DNA from: Nitriliruptorales bacterium
GTDB lineage: Bacteria > Actinomycetota > Nitriliruptoria > Euzebyales > Egibacteraceae
Direction of reading: 5' to 3'
Length of the DNA stretch: 15,180 bases
Assembly: GCA_007126835.1 (NCBI GenBank)
Contig: SLAO01000159.1
Coordinates: forward strand, 1-15,180
Part shown: one piece after another, positions 1-7,138 of the stretch
How the letters are laid out: each line of letters starts with the position of its first letter
How positions within the stretch are numbered: position 1 is the stretch's first letter
Notes under the pieces: generated by a model
Seen by the model: only the letters and a program-made list of their open reading frames with translations
Told to the model about the DNA's origin: nothing
The model's database searches: none
Translations under genes and position numbers: made by a program

Positions 1-769
1 AGGGCAGGGGAGGTCGCGTGTCCTCGGCCGCCTCGAAGCGCTCCGGTCCTCCTGCAGCAGGCTCCGCGGACCAGGAGATCCGCCGGCGGCCCAGGCACGC
101 CTGCCACACCGGGCTGGACAGATCGTCGACCACCACAGGGTCTGGCAGGTCGGTGTCGGGAGTGGCCGCCGCGACATGGAAGGTGGCTCCGCCGTCCGAC
201 AGCAGGATCGCGCCGCGGCGGGCGCCGGCCGCCAGCGCCGCGCCGCGCACCGCGTCGGCGTACACCTGCGGCACCGACTTGGTGACGGTCAAACCTGCCG
301 CCAGGTCCTGCAGTGCGGCGGTCTCCTCTGGTTGCGCACTGGCGAGCAGCTGGCCCGACAAGTCCAGAAAGGTGATCAGCACCCCCCAGACCGGCTCACC
401 GAGGGGCTGCAGACGCAGCGTCCAGCGGGTCCGCAACGCCCCCGCCCGTGTGGCTGCGCCGTCGGCAGGGGCGTCGAGCAACACCCGTGTGGTGCGGGCC
501 TGCACGGTGCGCACCACCTCCTCGAGCACGGCAGGAATGGGCGCTCCGTCGATCACGGCGGTGCGATCCTCGGGCACCAAGTCCGCCAGAGGGAGACCAA
601 TCGGGTCGCTGTCGGCCCCGAAGGTGCGCGTGAACACGGTGTTGGCCAACTGCAGGCGCCAGCTGCCTGAACCGGCTTCCAAGACGATGGCCGGGATCGG
701 CAGCTCGTGCACGATCTGGCGCAGCGCCGTCGTCATCCCTCCGGCGGCCCCCGCCGACAACTCCGCCAA
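1..769 (-). CDS. PAS-GAF sensor protein, N-terminal part (cut by left edge)
   Basis: The minus-strand frame is open from a stop at 773-775 to the window edge, giving 256 residues without the C-terminus. Residues about 18-125 read like a PAS domain (HELPIPAIVLEAG followed by WRLQLANTVFTRTFG). From about 145 a GAF-like domain begins (VPQVYADAVRGAALAAGARRG, then AILLSDGG). No membrane segment is visible. The output domain lies outside the window. PAS-GAF front ends are usual on actinobacterial PP2C/RsbU-type phosphatases, histidine kinases and cyclases, so I do not name the activity. Start choice: TTG at 767-769 follows GGGGGTGA at a suitable distance. ATG at 734-736 is the alternative, but its GGAGG abuts the codon. 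It lies 209 bp downstream of the GGDEF-EAL gene on the same strand and could be co-transcribed with it. Confidence 0.7.
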   Translation of the reverse strand, partial: MAELSAGAAGGMTTALRQIVHELPIPAIVLEAGSGSWRLQLANTVFTRTFGADSDPIGLPLADLVPEDRTAVIDGAPIPAVLEEVVRTVQARTTRVLLDAPADGAATRAGALRTRWTLRLQPLGEPVWGVLITFLDLSGQLLASAQPEETAALQDLAAGLTVTKSVPQVYADAVRGAALAAGARRGAILLSDGGATFHVAAATPDTDLPDPVVVDDLSSPVWQACLGRRRISWSAEPAAGGPERFEAAEDTRPPLP

Positions 770-978
770 GTGTCACCCCCGACATGGGTGCGCCCGCTGC
801 TTCGCCGGCCATGCTAGCCGCCGCCGACAGGCGCGTCGGATCCCGCCCAAAGGTGACAAGTGCCGTGCCATCGTGCCTCGCCAACTCGGCGGTCGGGGCC
901 GGCCGGCGAAGTCCGACGTCTCACGGTAGGCGCAGGGGGATGCGCAGGCCGGCGTGCCTAATGGGGTTGCAGCGGCCT

Positions 979-3522
979 CTAGTCCAGGCGCTTCGCTGAC
1001 CTCGCAGTGCCATGGGCGGCATGTTGCCCGGCGCGCTGGCCCACGCCGCGGTCGGCCAGCCATCGCCGCAGCTGCGGGGCGGGCATCGGTCGGCTCAGCC
1101 CGAAGCCTTGAAGGACGTCGCACCCGAGCTCGACACAGACCTCGCGGATGTGGGCGTTCTCGACCCCCTCGGCTGTGACGACCAGTCCCAGCCCGTGGCC
1201 CAACTCGATGGTGGCTGCGACGATGGCGGCCTCGTCGCGGTGCTCCAAGCGCGCGACGAAGCTGCGATCGATCTTGAGCTCGTCCACCGGCAGCCGGGTC
1301 AGGTGTGACAGCGACGAGTAGCCGGTGCCGAAGTCGTCGATCGCGATCGGCATGCCTAGCTCGTGGAGCTGGCTCAAGACCTCGGCCGCCTTGTCAGGGT
1401 CGGCGATCAGCGCGCTCTCGGTCACCTCGATGCGCACCGCGTCAGGGCGGACCCCCTTGGTGTGCAGCAGGTCGTCGAGCTCGGCGGGGAGCCCCTCGTC
1501 GAGCACCGAGCGGGCCGAGAAGTTGATCGCCACCTCGAGGCTGATGCCGTCCTCCGCCCAGGCCCGGATGTCGTCGAGGACGCGGGCGACCACCCGGCGG
1601 GTTAGCGGGACGATCAGACCCGAGCGCTCCGCCAGCGGGATGAAGTCACTCGGGGGGACCGACCCGCGCGCGGCATCGGTCCAGCGCACCAGGGCTTCGA
1701 CCCCCACGACCCCACCCGAGCGCGCGTCGAACTTGGGCTGGTAGACCACGTCGAGCGCGTCGCGTTCGACGGCGTCGCGCAGTGCGGCGAGGAGGCTGAG
1801 CCGCTCGCGCACGTCCGGGTCGTCAGCCGGGTCGTAGCGGGCGATGCCGTCGCGCTCGCGCTTGGCCATCGACATCGCCACGCCGGCGCGGCCGAGCAGC
1901 GTCGAGGCGTCGTTGCCGTCCGCAGGGGCGAGCACCAAACCGCACGAGGCGTTGATCTCGATGGCGGTCCCACGGATGCGGTGGGGCTGACCCACGGCCT
2001 CTCGCAGGCGTTCAGCGATGCGGACGGCCCGATCGACGTTGGTGACCTCGGGCAGCAGCACGGCGAACTCGTCAGCACCCAGGCGGGCCACCGTGGAGGT
2101 CGCCGGGACCGTCGCCCGCATGACGCTGGCGACCTGCTCGAGGAGCCGGTCTCCGACGTCGTGACCGAAGGCGGTGTTGATGTCGCCGAAGTCGTCGATG
2201 TCGACGAGCAGCACTCCGACGTCGCCAGCGGCCGGCTCGATCGCGTCGACCGCACGACCGACCGCGTCGAGGAACGTCATCCGGTTGGGCAGCGCCGTGA
2301 GGGCGTCGTGCCCGGCGTCGTACTCTCGCTTGGCGACCTCGCCGTGCAGTCGCTGACGCAACCGGCTGAGCTGGAGGGCGCTGCCGGCGACCTCGGCCAA
2401 GGTCGCCAGGGTCTGGCGCGTCGCGGGAAGAAGACGACTGCCGGGGCGCCGGTCGGCGACCAGCAACAGCCCACGGCCTTCCGGACCGACCTCGAACGGG
2501 ACACCCAACGCCTCCCGCACACCCCCTGGCAGCAGTTGCTCCCGCAAGGCTGACGAACCCCGGCGCCGGTTGACCTCGACGCCCTCGCCGGCGCGTGCGT
2601 AGCGGGCCCGCAACGCGTCGCTCTCGGCGCTCGGCGGCTCGGGGGGCATGTGCCGGCCGTGGACATCCGACCCGTACAGGATCATCACCGCGGTGCGGGT
2701 CGCGCCGGTCAGCTCACGGGCCTCCTCGAGTAGCGCGGTCAGGACGTCCTCGGGGTCGGTCGCCGCGCTGCGTGCCGCCAGCGCCCGGAGGCTGCGGACC
2801 TGGTCACGCTGGAGCTGCAGCGACAGCGTGGAGCGAAAGGCCACCAGCGCGGCGAGGAACAGCACCGGCAACAGCAGGGTCGTCTGCGGCGCCGCGGCGA
2901 CCGCGAACGCGGTGGCCACGCCCAGGGACCCGTGCACAGTGGATTCGATGGCCGAGACCACCGAGTACGCCGGCAGGTGACCCAGCCGCCGTCCCTCCCC
3001 CCAAGCGACGGCCAGCGCGACGGAGGTGACCGACACGAGGCTGTAGACGAACAGGGCGATGATGAGGGCAAGGGCACCACGAAGCGACAGTGCCGCGGCA
3101 CCGTCGAGCAAGAGCCGGTACAGCAAGGGCACCGACCCCACGCCGACTGCGGTCAGCGTGGCGTTGAACGCGATCTTCTGCGGCACGCGGGTGCCCCGGG
3201 CCAACTCGCCGACGAAGGCGCCGACAATGCCGCCGATCACCAGCGCGGGGCCGCCGGCGAGCAGGACCGCCACGGCCAGCGCGACATCCTCCAGCGACAA
3301 GGTGATGCGATCGCCGGTGCCAGGCAGCGGCAGGACGATCAGCTGCCCGACGCCGAACAGCACCGCCACCATCCACCACGGCAGAAGCTGCTGGACCGGC
3401 GCGCCTCCGACCAGCAGAAAGACCGTGATCAGCGTCGCCCCCGCGGCGGCGAGCGCGCCGATGAGACCGAGCAGGGCACGGGGTCGTGGCTGGGACGCTG
3501 GCGCGTCGAGGGTCTCGGTCAC
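979..3522 (-). CDS. Membrane-bound GAF-GGDEF-EAL protein, probable c-di-GMP phosphodiesterase
   Basis: 847 aa. Residues about 15-230 hold six or more hydrophobic segments (an integral membrane sensor of no family I recognise), about 250-395 a GAF-like domain, 405-570 GGDEF and 580-835 EAL. The GGDEF signature reads GADEF (482-486). The FKxxND element is altered (FGDINTAFGH, lysine and aspartate replaced), and no RxxD inhibitory site precedes it, so cyclase activity is doubtful. The EAL half keeps its expected catalytic set: E609 of EAL, N667, E699 with E702, D729-D730 in DDFGTGYSSL, K750, E785 and Q805. The best reading is therefore a phosphodiesterase that converts c-di-GMP to pGpG, with the degenerate GGDEF as a possible regulatory domain. 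The start is GTG with AGGAGG three bases upstream. It is transcribed after groEL, separated by a terminator-like hairpin. Confidence 0.9.
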   Translation of the reverse strand: MTETLDAPASQPRPRALLGLIGALAAAGATLITVFLLVGGAPVQQLLPWWMVAVLFGVGQLIVLPLPGTGDRITLSLEDVALAVAVLLAGGPALVIGGIVGAFVGELARGTRVPQKIAFNATLTAVGVGSVPLLYRLLLDGAAALSLRGALALIIALFVYSLVSVTSVALAVAWGEGRRLGHLPAYSVVSAIESTVHGSLGVATAFAVAAAPQTTLLLPVLFLAALVAFRSTLSLQLQRDQVRSLRALAARSAATDPEDVLTALLEEARELTGATRTAVMILYGSDVHGRHMPPEPPSAESDALRARYARAGEGVEVNRRRGSSALREQLLPGGVREALGVPFEVGPEGRGLLLVADRRPGSRLLPATRQTLATLAEVAGSALQLSRLRQRLHGEVAKREYDAGHDALTALPNRMTFLDAVGRAVDAIEPAAGDVGVLLVDIDDFGDINTAFGHDVGDRLLEQVASVMRATVPATSTVARLGADEFAVLLPEVTNVDRAVRIAERLREAVGQPHRIRGTAIEINASCGLVLAPADGNDASTLLGRAGVAMSMAKRERDGIARYDPADDPDVRERLSLLAALRDAVERDALDVVYQPKFDARSGGVVGVEALVRWTDAARGSVPPSDFIPLAERSGLIVPLTRRVVARVLDDIRAWAEDGISLEVAINFSARSVLDEGLPAELDDLLHTKGVRPDAVRIEVTESALIADPDKAAEVLSQLHELGMPIAIDDFGTGYSSLSHLTRLPVDELKIDRSFVARLEHRDEAAIVAATIELGHGLGLVVTAEGVENAHIREVCVELGCDVLQGFGLSRPMPAPQLRRWLADRGVGQRAGQHAAHGTARSAKRLD

Positions 3523-3732
3523 GTGCCTCCTGCGGACGGGGGCCTGGCACCATCCGGTCGTCAGACACCACGCCCGGCGCCGGGACCCGGGCGCGTCATG
3601 GCTACTTCATACCATCATGTCGGCCGAGAATGGGGTGTTCTGAACCGATTCTGCGCGCGGCAGCGGGCAAGCGGGCCCCGCGGCAACGGCCAACCAACCG
3701 GCGCGGCAGCGCATAGCCCTCTGGACATGACA

Positions 3733-3760
3733 GGAGGGCGACCTCGAAAGGCCGCCCTCC
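3733..3760 (-). terminator. Terminator hairpin after groEL
   Basis: GGAGGGCG (3733-3740) pairs with CGCCCTCC (3753-3760) over 8 bp. An inner CCT/AGG stem closes a CGAA loop, giving an almost continuous 11-bp GC-rich hairpin. It starts 33 bases after the groEL stop in the minus direction. No U-run follows, which is common in high-GC actinobacteria, so termination strength is inferred. It separates groESL from the GGDEF-EAL gene. Confidence 0.65.
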
Positions 3761-3792
3761 GATGGTGCGAGTACGCGGTGGCGCGGTGGGGA

Positions 3793-5433
3793 CTAGAAGT
3801 CCATGCCCCCCATGCCACCCATGCCGTGGTCGTGTCCGCCACCGCCGCCGCCCTCGCTCTCCTCGGGCTTGTCGGCGACCAGCGCCTCGGTCAAGAGCAT
3901 CAGGCTGGCGATCGACGCCGCGTTCTCCAGCGCCGAGCGGGTCACCTTGGCCGGGTCGGGCACACCGAAGCCGAGCATGTCGCCGTACTCACCGGTCAGG
4001 GCGTTGAAGCCCTCACCGAAGGCGAGCCCGCGGCACTTCTCAACGACGACCGAGCCCTCGTAGCCGGCGTTCTGGGCGATCCAGAACAGCGGCGACGACA
4101 ACGAGCGACGGACGATGTTGGCCCCGGTAGCGTAGTCGCCGTCGAGGTCGAGCTTGTCGATGACCTCGCCGGCCTGCAGCAGCGCGACGCCACCACCACC
4201 GACGATGCCCTCCTCGACCGCCGCGCGCGTCGCCGACAGGGCGTCCTCGATGCGGTGCTTCTTCTCCTTCAGCTCCAGCTCGGTGGCCGCGCCGACCTTG
4301 ACGACGGCCACGCCGCCGGACAGCTTCGCGAGCCGCTCCTGCAGCTTCTCGCGGTCCCAGTCCGAATCGGTGTTCTCGATCTCGGTCTTGATCTGGGAGA
4401 CCCGACCCTCGATGTCGTCCTCGTTGCCGGCACCCTCGACGATCGTCGTCTCGTCCTTGGTGATCGTCACCTTGCGGGCCCGGCCGAGCAGATCGATGGT
4501 CACGCCGTCGAGCTTGAGGCCGACCTCCTCCGAGATGACCTGGCCGCCGGTCAGGATCGCGATGTCCTGCAGCATGGCCTTACGGCGGTCACCAAAGCCC
4601 GGCGCCTTGACGGCCACCGACTGGAAGGTGCCGCGGATCTTGTTGACCACGAGCGTGGCCAGGGCCTCGCCCTCGACGTCCTCAGCGATGATCACCAGCG
4701 GACGACCCGCCTGCATGACCTTTTCGAGGATCGGCAGCATGTCGTGCACCGCCGAGACCTTCTGGTTCGCGATGAGGATGTAGGGGTCGTCGAACACCGC
4801 CTCCATGCGGTCGGTGTCGGTGACCATGTAGGGGGATACGTAGCCCTTGTCGAACTGCATCCCCTCGACGAAGTCGAGCTCCAGACCGAAGGTCTGGCTC
4901 TCCTCGACGGTGATGACGCCGTCCTTGCCGACCTTGTCCATCGCCTCGGCGATGGTCTTGCCGATCTCGTCGTCGCTGTTGGCCGAGATGGCCGCGACGT
5001 GGGCGATCTCTTCCTGGGTCTCGATCTCGCGAGCGTTCTCGTGGATCCGCTCGACGACGCGCGCGACGGCGGAGTCGATACCGCGCTTGAGCATCATCGG
5101 GTTCGCGCCAGCGGCTACGTTGCGCAGGCCCTCCTTGACCATGGCCTGGGCGAGCACCGTCGCGGTGGTGGTGCCGTCACCGGCAACGTCGTTGGTCTTG
5201 GTTGCGACCTCTTTGGCGAGCTGGGCGCCCATGTTCTCGTAGGCTTCCTCCAGCTCGATCTCCCGGGCGACGGTGACGCCGTCCTTGGTGATCGTGGGGC
5301 TTCCCCACTTCTTCTCGAGTACCACGTTCCGGCCCTTGGGGCCGAGGGTTACCTTGACCGCGTCGGCGAGCTTGTTGACGCCGGTCTCAAGCTTCTTGCG
5401 TGCGTCTTCGTGGAACAGCAGCTGCTTGGCCAT
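3793..5433 (-). CDS. groL: Chaperonin GroEL (60 kDa)
   Basis: 546 aa, the full family length. It forms the tetradecameric ATP-driven folding chamber in the cytoplasm, working with GroES. The N-terminus is MAKQLLFHEDARKKLETGV. The ATP-binding signature GDGTTTATVL, the equatorial VTLGPKGRNVVL and the C-terminal EEGIVGGGGVALL are all present. The C-terminal tail is Gly-rich with an HDH insert followed by GMGGMGGMDF. This resembles the GGM-tailed housekeeping GroEL more than the His-rich GroEL1 of mycobacteria. ATG at 5431-5433 has GAAGGAGG about 11 bases upstream. groES lies 44 bp upstream, so the two form one operon under the CIRCE promoter at 5920-5979. Confidence 0.98.
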   Translation of the reverse strand: MAKQLLFHEDARKKLETGVNKLADAVKVTLGPKGRNVVLEKKWGSPTITKDGVTVAREIELEEAYENMGAQLAKEVATKTNDVAGDGTTTATVLAQAMVKEGLRNVAAGANPMMLKRGIDSAVARVVERIHENAREIETQEEIAHVAAISANSDDEIGKTIAEAMDKVGKDGVITVEESQTFGLELDFVEGMQFDKGYVSPYMVTDTDRMEAVFDDPYILIANQKVSAVHDMLPILEKVMQAGRPLVIIAEDVEGEALATLVVNKIRGTFQSVAVKAPGFGDRRKAMLQDIAILTGGQVISEEVGLKLDGVTIDLLGRARKVTITKDETTIVEGAGNEDDIEGRVSQIKTEIENTDSDWDREKLQERLAKLSGGVAVVKVGAATELELKEKKHRIEDALSATRAAVEEGIVGGGGVALLQAGEVIDKLDLDGDYATGANIVRRSLSSPLFWIAQNAGYEGSVVVEKCRGLAFGEGFNALTGEYGDMLGFGVPDPAKVTRSALENAASIASLMLLTEALVADKPEESEGGGGGGHDHGMGGMGGMDF

Positions 5434-5477
5434 CGTGTCGTGGACCTCCTTCAGGGGATGTGCGGGTCAGGGCGCTT

Positions 5478-5786
5478 CTAGCGCTCGACGATCGCGAGGA
5501 TGTCGCGTGCGGAAAGGATCAGGTACTCCTCGCCCTCGAGCTTGACCTCGGTCCCGCCGTACTTGGAGTAGACGACCGTGTCGCCGGCCTTGACATCGAG
5601 CTCGATGCGCTCGCCCTGGTCGGAGATCCGACCGGGACCGACGGCGATGACCTCACCCTCCTGGGGCTTCTCCTTTGCCGTGTCAGGGATGACCAGACCA
5701 CTGGCCGTCGTCTGCTCAGCCTCGATCGCGCGAACGACTACGCGGTCTTCCAGAGGCTTGAGCGCAACCTTCGTCGAGGTCGCCAT
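5478..5786 (-). CDS. groES: Co-chaperonin GroES (10 kDa)
   Basis: 102 aa, normal length. It is the heptameric lid of the GroEL chamber. Recognisable parts are KPLEDRVVVR near the N-terminus, the mobile loop EQTTASGLVIPDTAKEKPQ that docks on GroEL, GEVIAVGPGR, and the C-terminal EYLILSARDILAIVER. The ATG at 5784-5786 is preceded by a strong AAGGAGGAG. It is the first gene of the groES-groEL operon, with an untranslated leader of about 150-160 nt running from the predicted promoter. Confidence 0.98.
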   Translation of the reverse strand: MATSTKVALKPLEDRVVVRAIEAEQTTASGLVIPDTAKEKPQEGEVIAVGPGRISDQGERIELDVKAGDTVVYSKYGGTEVKLEGEEYLILSARDILAIVER

Positions 5787-5919
5787 GCGTGCTCCTCCTT
5801 ACGTCACGTCCCCGGTTCGCGGAACGCCCGCGCCGGGAATGCTGGCTGGTATCGGTCTCGCGTCTCACGGTGGTACCGGAGCTGCCAGAGCGACTCCGGC
5901 TGCCGTGCCCGCTCGGGGG

Positions 5920-5946
5920 CTGGCACTCCATGGGTGGGACTGCTAC
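5920..5946 (-). promoter_or_regulatory. CIRCE operator for HrcA upstream of groES
   Basis: On the plus strand CTGGCACTC (5920-5928), exactly nine bases, then GACTGCTAC (5938-5946). The CIRCE consensus is TTAGCACTC-N9-GAGTGCTAA. Each arm matches 7 of 9 bases. It covers the predicted transcription start of groES, the usual position for repression by HrcA and release on heat stress. hrcA itself is not in the window. Confidence 0.75.
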
Positions 5947-5950
5947 CGGT

Positions 5951-5979
5951 ACGCTAGCAACCCTGCTCATCGACTGCAA
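5951..5979 (-). promoter_or_regulatory. Predicted sigma70-type promoter of groESL
   Basis: On the minus strand: TTGCAG (-35, 5974-5979), 17-base spacer, TAGCGT (-10, 5951-5956). The start point would fall about 5944, inside the CIRCE element. Spacing and operator position support each other. Confidence 0.65.
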
Positions 5980-6071
5980 GCGAGGACGTGGGCCGGCGCG
6001 CTCTACCTATGCGTAGGACGCTCAGGTTTTCTGGTGCCCCTGCCTCGCCAGCCTACACACAAGAACGTCCC

Positions 6072-6099
6072 TTTACGGTGCGTGAGTTCGTGGTATCGT
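6072..6099 (+). promoter_or_regulatory. Predicted bldD promoter with overlapping BldD-box-like site
   Basis: TTTACG (-35, 6072-6077), 16-base spacer, TATCGT (-10, 6094-6099). The 15 bases at 6072-6086 (TTTACGGTGCGTGAG) match the Streptomyces BldD motif NTNACNCWGNGTNAN at all fixed positions but one (G instead of C at position 7). The site sits over the -35 hexamer, as expected for autorepression, which is known for Streptomyces BldD. Confidence 0.5.
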
Positions 6100-6178
6100 C
6101 TCGTTACTGCCCTGGGGGGAACCTCGGCTGATCGGATGTCCCGCGACGCGAACGGGGAGGAAGAGGGAGGCGGCACCG

Positions 6179-6661
6179 GTGAGCGAAACTGACTACCAGC
6201 GCAAGCTGGGCGCCCGGTTGCGGGCCATTCGTCAGCAGCAAGGGCTCACGCTACAGCGAGTCGAGGAGCTATCCGAGGGCAAGTGGAAGGCCGTGGTCGT
6301 GGGCTCCTACGAGCGCGGGGACCGCGCGGTCAGCGTCGCCAAGCTGGCCGAGCTCGGGGAGTTCTACAACGTCCCAGTGTCCGAGCTGCTCCCCAAGGAC
6401 GATCTCCCCACCGCCCAGCACACCACACCCCCCTCGAAGGTGATGCTCGACCTGCGCCGGCTGTCGCGCTCCGACCTCGACCCCGAGCTGCGCTCCGTGT
6501 CCCGGTTCGCCCACACGATCCAACTGCAGCGCGGCGACTTCAACGGCAACGTCTTGACGATCCGCGGCGAGGACCTCCGCGCACTGTCGGTGATCTTCGG
6601 GACCGAACCCGGCGAGCTGGTCGGCCGCCTCGAGGACGAGGGCATCCTCGCGCACGTCTGA
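6179..6661 (+). CDS. bldD: BldD-type c-di-GMP-responsive transcriptional regulator
   Basis: 160 aa, close to the 167 aa of Streptomyces BldD. Residues 5-70 are an XRE-type helix-turn-helix with KLGARLRAIRQQQGLTL and the highly conserved KWKAVVVGSYERGDRAVSV. After a Pro/Thr linker (78-86) comes the C-terminal domain, residues 87-158. In Streptomyces this domain binds tetrameric c-di-GMP through RGD-X8-RQDD and is thereby dimerised to repress sporulation genes. Here the motif is R118-G-D120, eight residues, R129-G-E-D132. Both arginines, D120 and the last aspartate are kept, while Q and the first D of RQDD are G and E. The start is GTG at 6179 with GGGAGG eight bases upstream. It is divergent from groES and is the only plus-strand gene between groES and the tsa operon. 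Confidence 0.92.
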   Translation: MSETDYQRKLGARLRAIRQQQGLTLQRVEELSEGKWKAVVVGSYERGDRAVSVAKLAELGEFYNVPVSELLPKDDLPTAQHTTPPSKVMLDLRRLSRSDLDPELRSVSRFAHTIQLQRGDFNGNVLTIRGEDLRALSVIFGTEPGELVGRLEDEGILAHV

Positions 6662-6761
6662 GGGCGTGAGGGCGGCCGTGCCCGCTCCGTGAGCTCTTGT
6701 GCGGCAGCCGTGATCTGGCCTTCGTGGCGCCGGGTTTCGGGTGCTGTTCGGTCGTGGGGCT

Positions 6762-6837
6762 TCCGCGCTGCGCGCGCCGTCGCCATTGCGGCCTCCGCGC
6801 TGCGCGATCCGTCGCCGTGAGACCTCCGCGCTGCGCG
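6762..6837. repeat. 31/32-nt tandem repeat, three copies
   Basis: The 13-base core TCCGCGCTGCGCG occurs at 6762-6774, 6794-6806 and 6825-6837, with periods of 32 and 31. Similarity continues beyond the core: copies 2 and 3 share ATCC, and copies 1 and 2 share CCGTCGCC. Each core carries the small palindrome CGCGCtGCGCG or part of it. No open frame is maintained, since the period is not a multiple of three. Confidence 0.8.
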
Positions 6838-6938
6838 ATCCCGTTCCTCCGGTTGGGCGAGTCCGGTTTTCCCGGTTTCGGTGTTGCGTTGGCCCCGTAC
6901 TCCCTCGGAGCGCCGGGACGTACGTCGCAAATCGGATT

Positions 6939-6982
6939 CGACTGGTACATCTGCACGAGCTGTCGTGCAGATGTACCAGTCG
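6939..6982. repeat. Perfect 20-bp inverted repeat with 4-nt loop
   Basis: The left arm 6939-6958 (CGACTGG through CTGCACGA) is the exact reverse complement of 6963-6982, with GCTG as the loop. After an internal mismatch of about six bases per side, a further short pairing of GCAAAT (6927-6932) with GTTTGT (6989-6994, including G-T pairs) is possible. No T-run follows on either strand. The arms are not GC-only, unlike an ordinary terminator here. It could act as a bidirectional terminator, a REP/MITE-like mobile palindrome, a structured RNA or a protein-binding palindrome. Confidence 0.9.
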
Positions 6983-7014
6983 CACGTAGTTTGTCGGATT
7001 TGGTGTGCGGGGTT

Positions 7015-7040
7015 GCGCCGACGCAAAGCCCTGTCGGCGT
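7015..7040. terminator. Short hairpin, possible terminator of the GNAT operon
   Basis: CGCCGAC (7016-7022) pairs perfectly with GTCGGCG (7033-7039) around a 10-nt loop GCAAAGCCCT, and a G-T pair extends it. It lies about 185 bases beyond the GNAT stop on the minus strand. There is no U-run, so its role is uncertain. Confidence 0.4.
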
Positions 7041-7138
7041 CAGCGGGACGGAACAAGCGGCCCAAAACAGACAAACAGGGCTCAGGCAGCCAGCAGCAGC
7101 GTGCAGTCGCCCGCCGGGATGCGGCCCGCCGGACGCAG

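Larger units (their letters stand above)
5787..6178. other. Divergent regulatory interval between groES and bldD
   Basis: This is 392 bp without a credible gene. It holds the groES promoter and CIRCE on the minus strand and the bldD promoter with a BldD-box-like sequence on the plus strand. Both transcripts would have long leaders (about 155 nt for groES, about 75 nt for bldD). A small near-palindrome, CCTATGCGTAGG, lies near 6007-6018 between the two promoters. I recognise no riboswitch in it. Confidence 0.7.

Noticed and set aside
18..929. Long plus-strand open frame of 303 codons at the left end
   Set aside because: Its translation is Ser/Arg/Ala-rich with no recognisable motif. The opposite strand encodes a clear PAS-GAF protein, so this is an antisense shadow of high-GC coding DNA.
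910..978. Terminator after the GGDEF-EAL gene
   Set aside because: Only an imperfect pairing of TAGGCGC with GTGCCTA around a 20-nt loop is seen (about 927-960), which is too weak to list as a terminator.
2932..5481. 849-codon plus-strand open frame antisense to groEL
   Set aside because: It lies opposite groEL and part of the GGDEF-EAL gene. The peptide is Asp/Gly/Leu/His-rich, the usual mirror of GC-rich codons, and has no start signal or domain.
6939..6982. CRISPR repeat or dif-type recombination site
   Set aside because: There is a single inverted repeat with no spaced direct copies, and the sequence does not resemble the actinobacterial dif core.
7011..7045. Possible c-di-GMP-I riboswitch suggested by GACGCAAAGCC near 7020-7030
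   Set aside because: Only the short GCAAAGCC element agrees. The upstream CACGCACAGNGCAAACC and downstream tetraloop-receptor elements are missing, and no gene follows in the right position. I keep it only as a simple hairpin.
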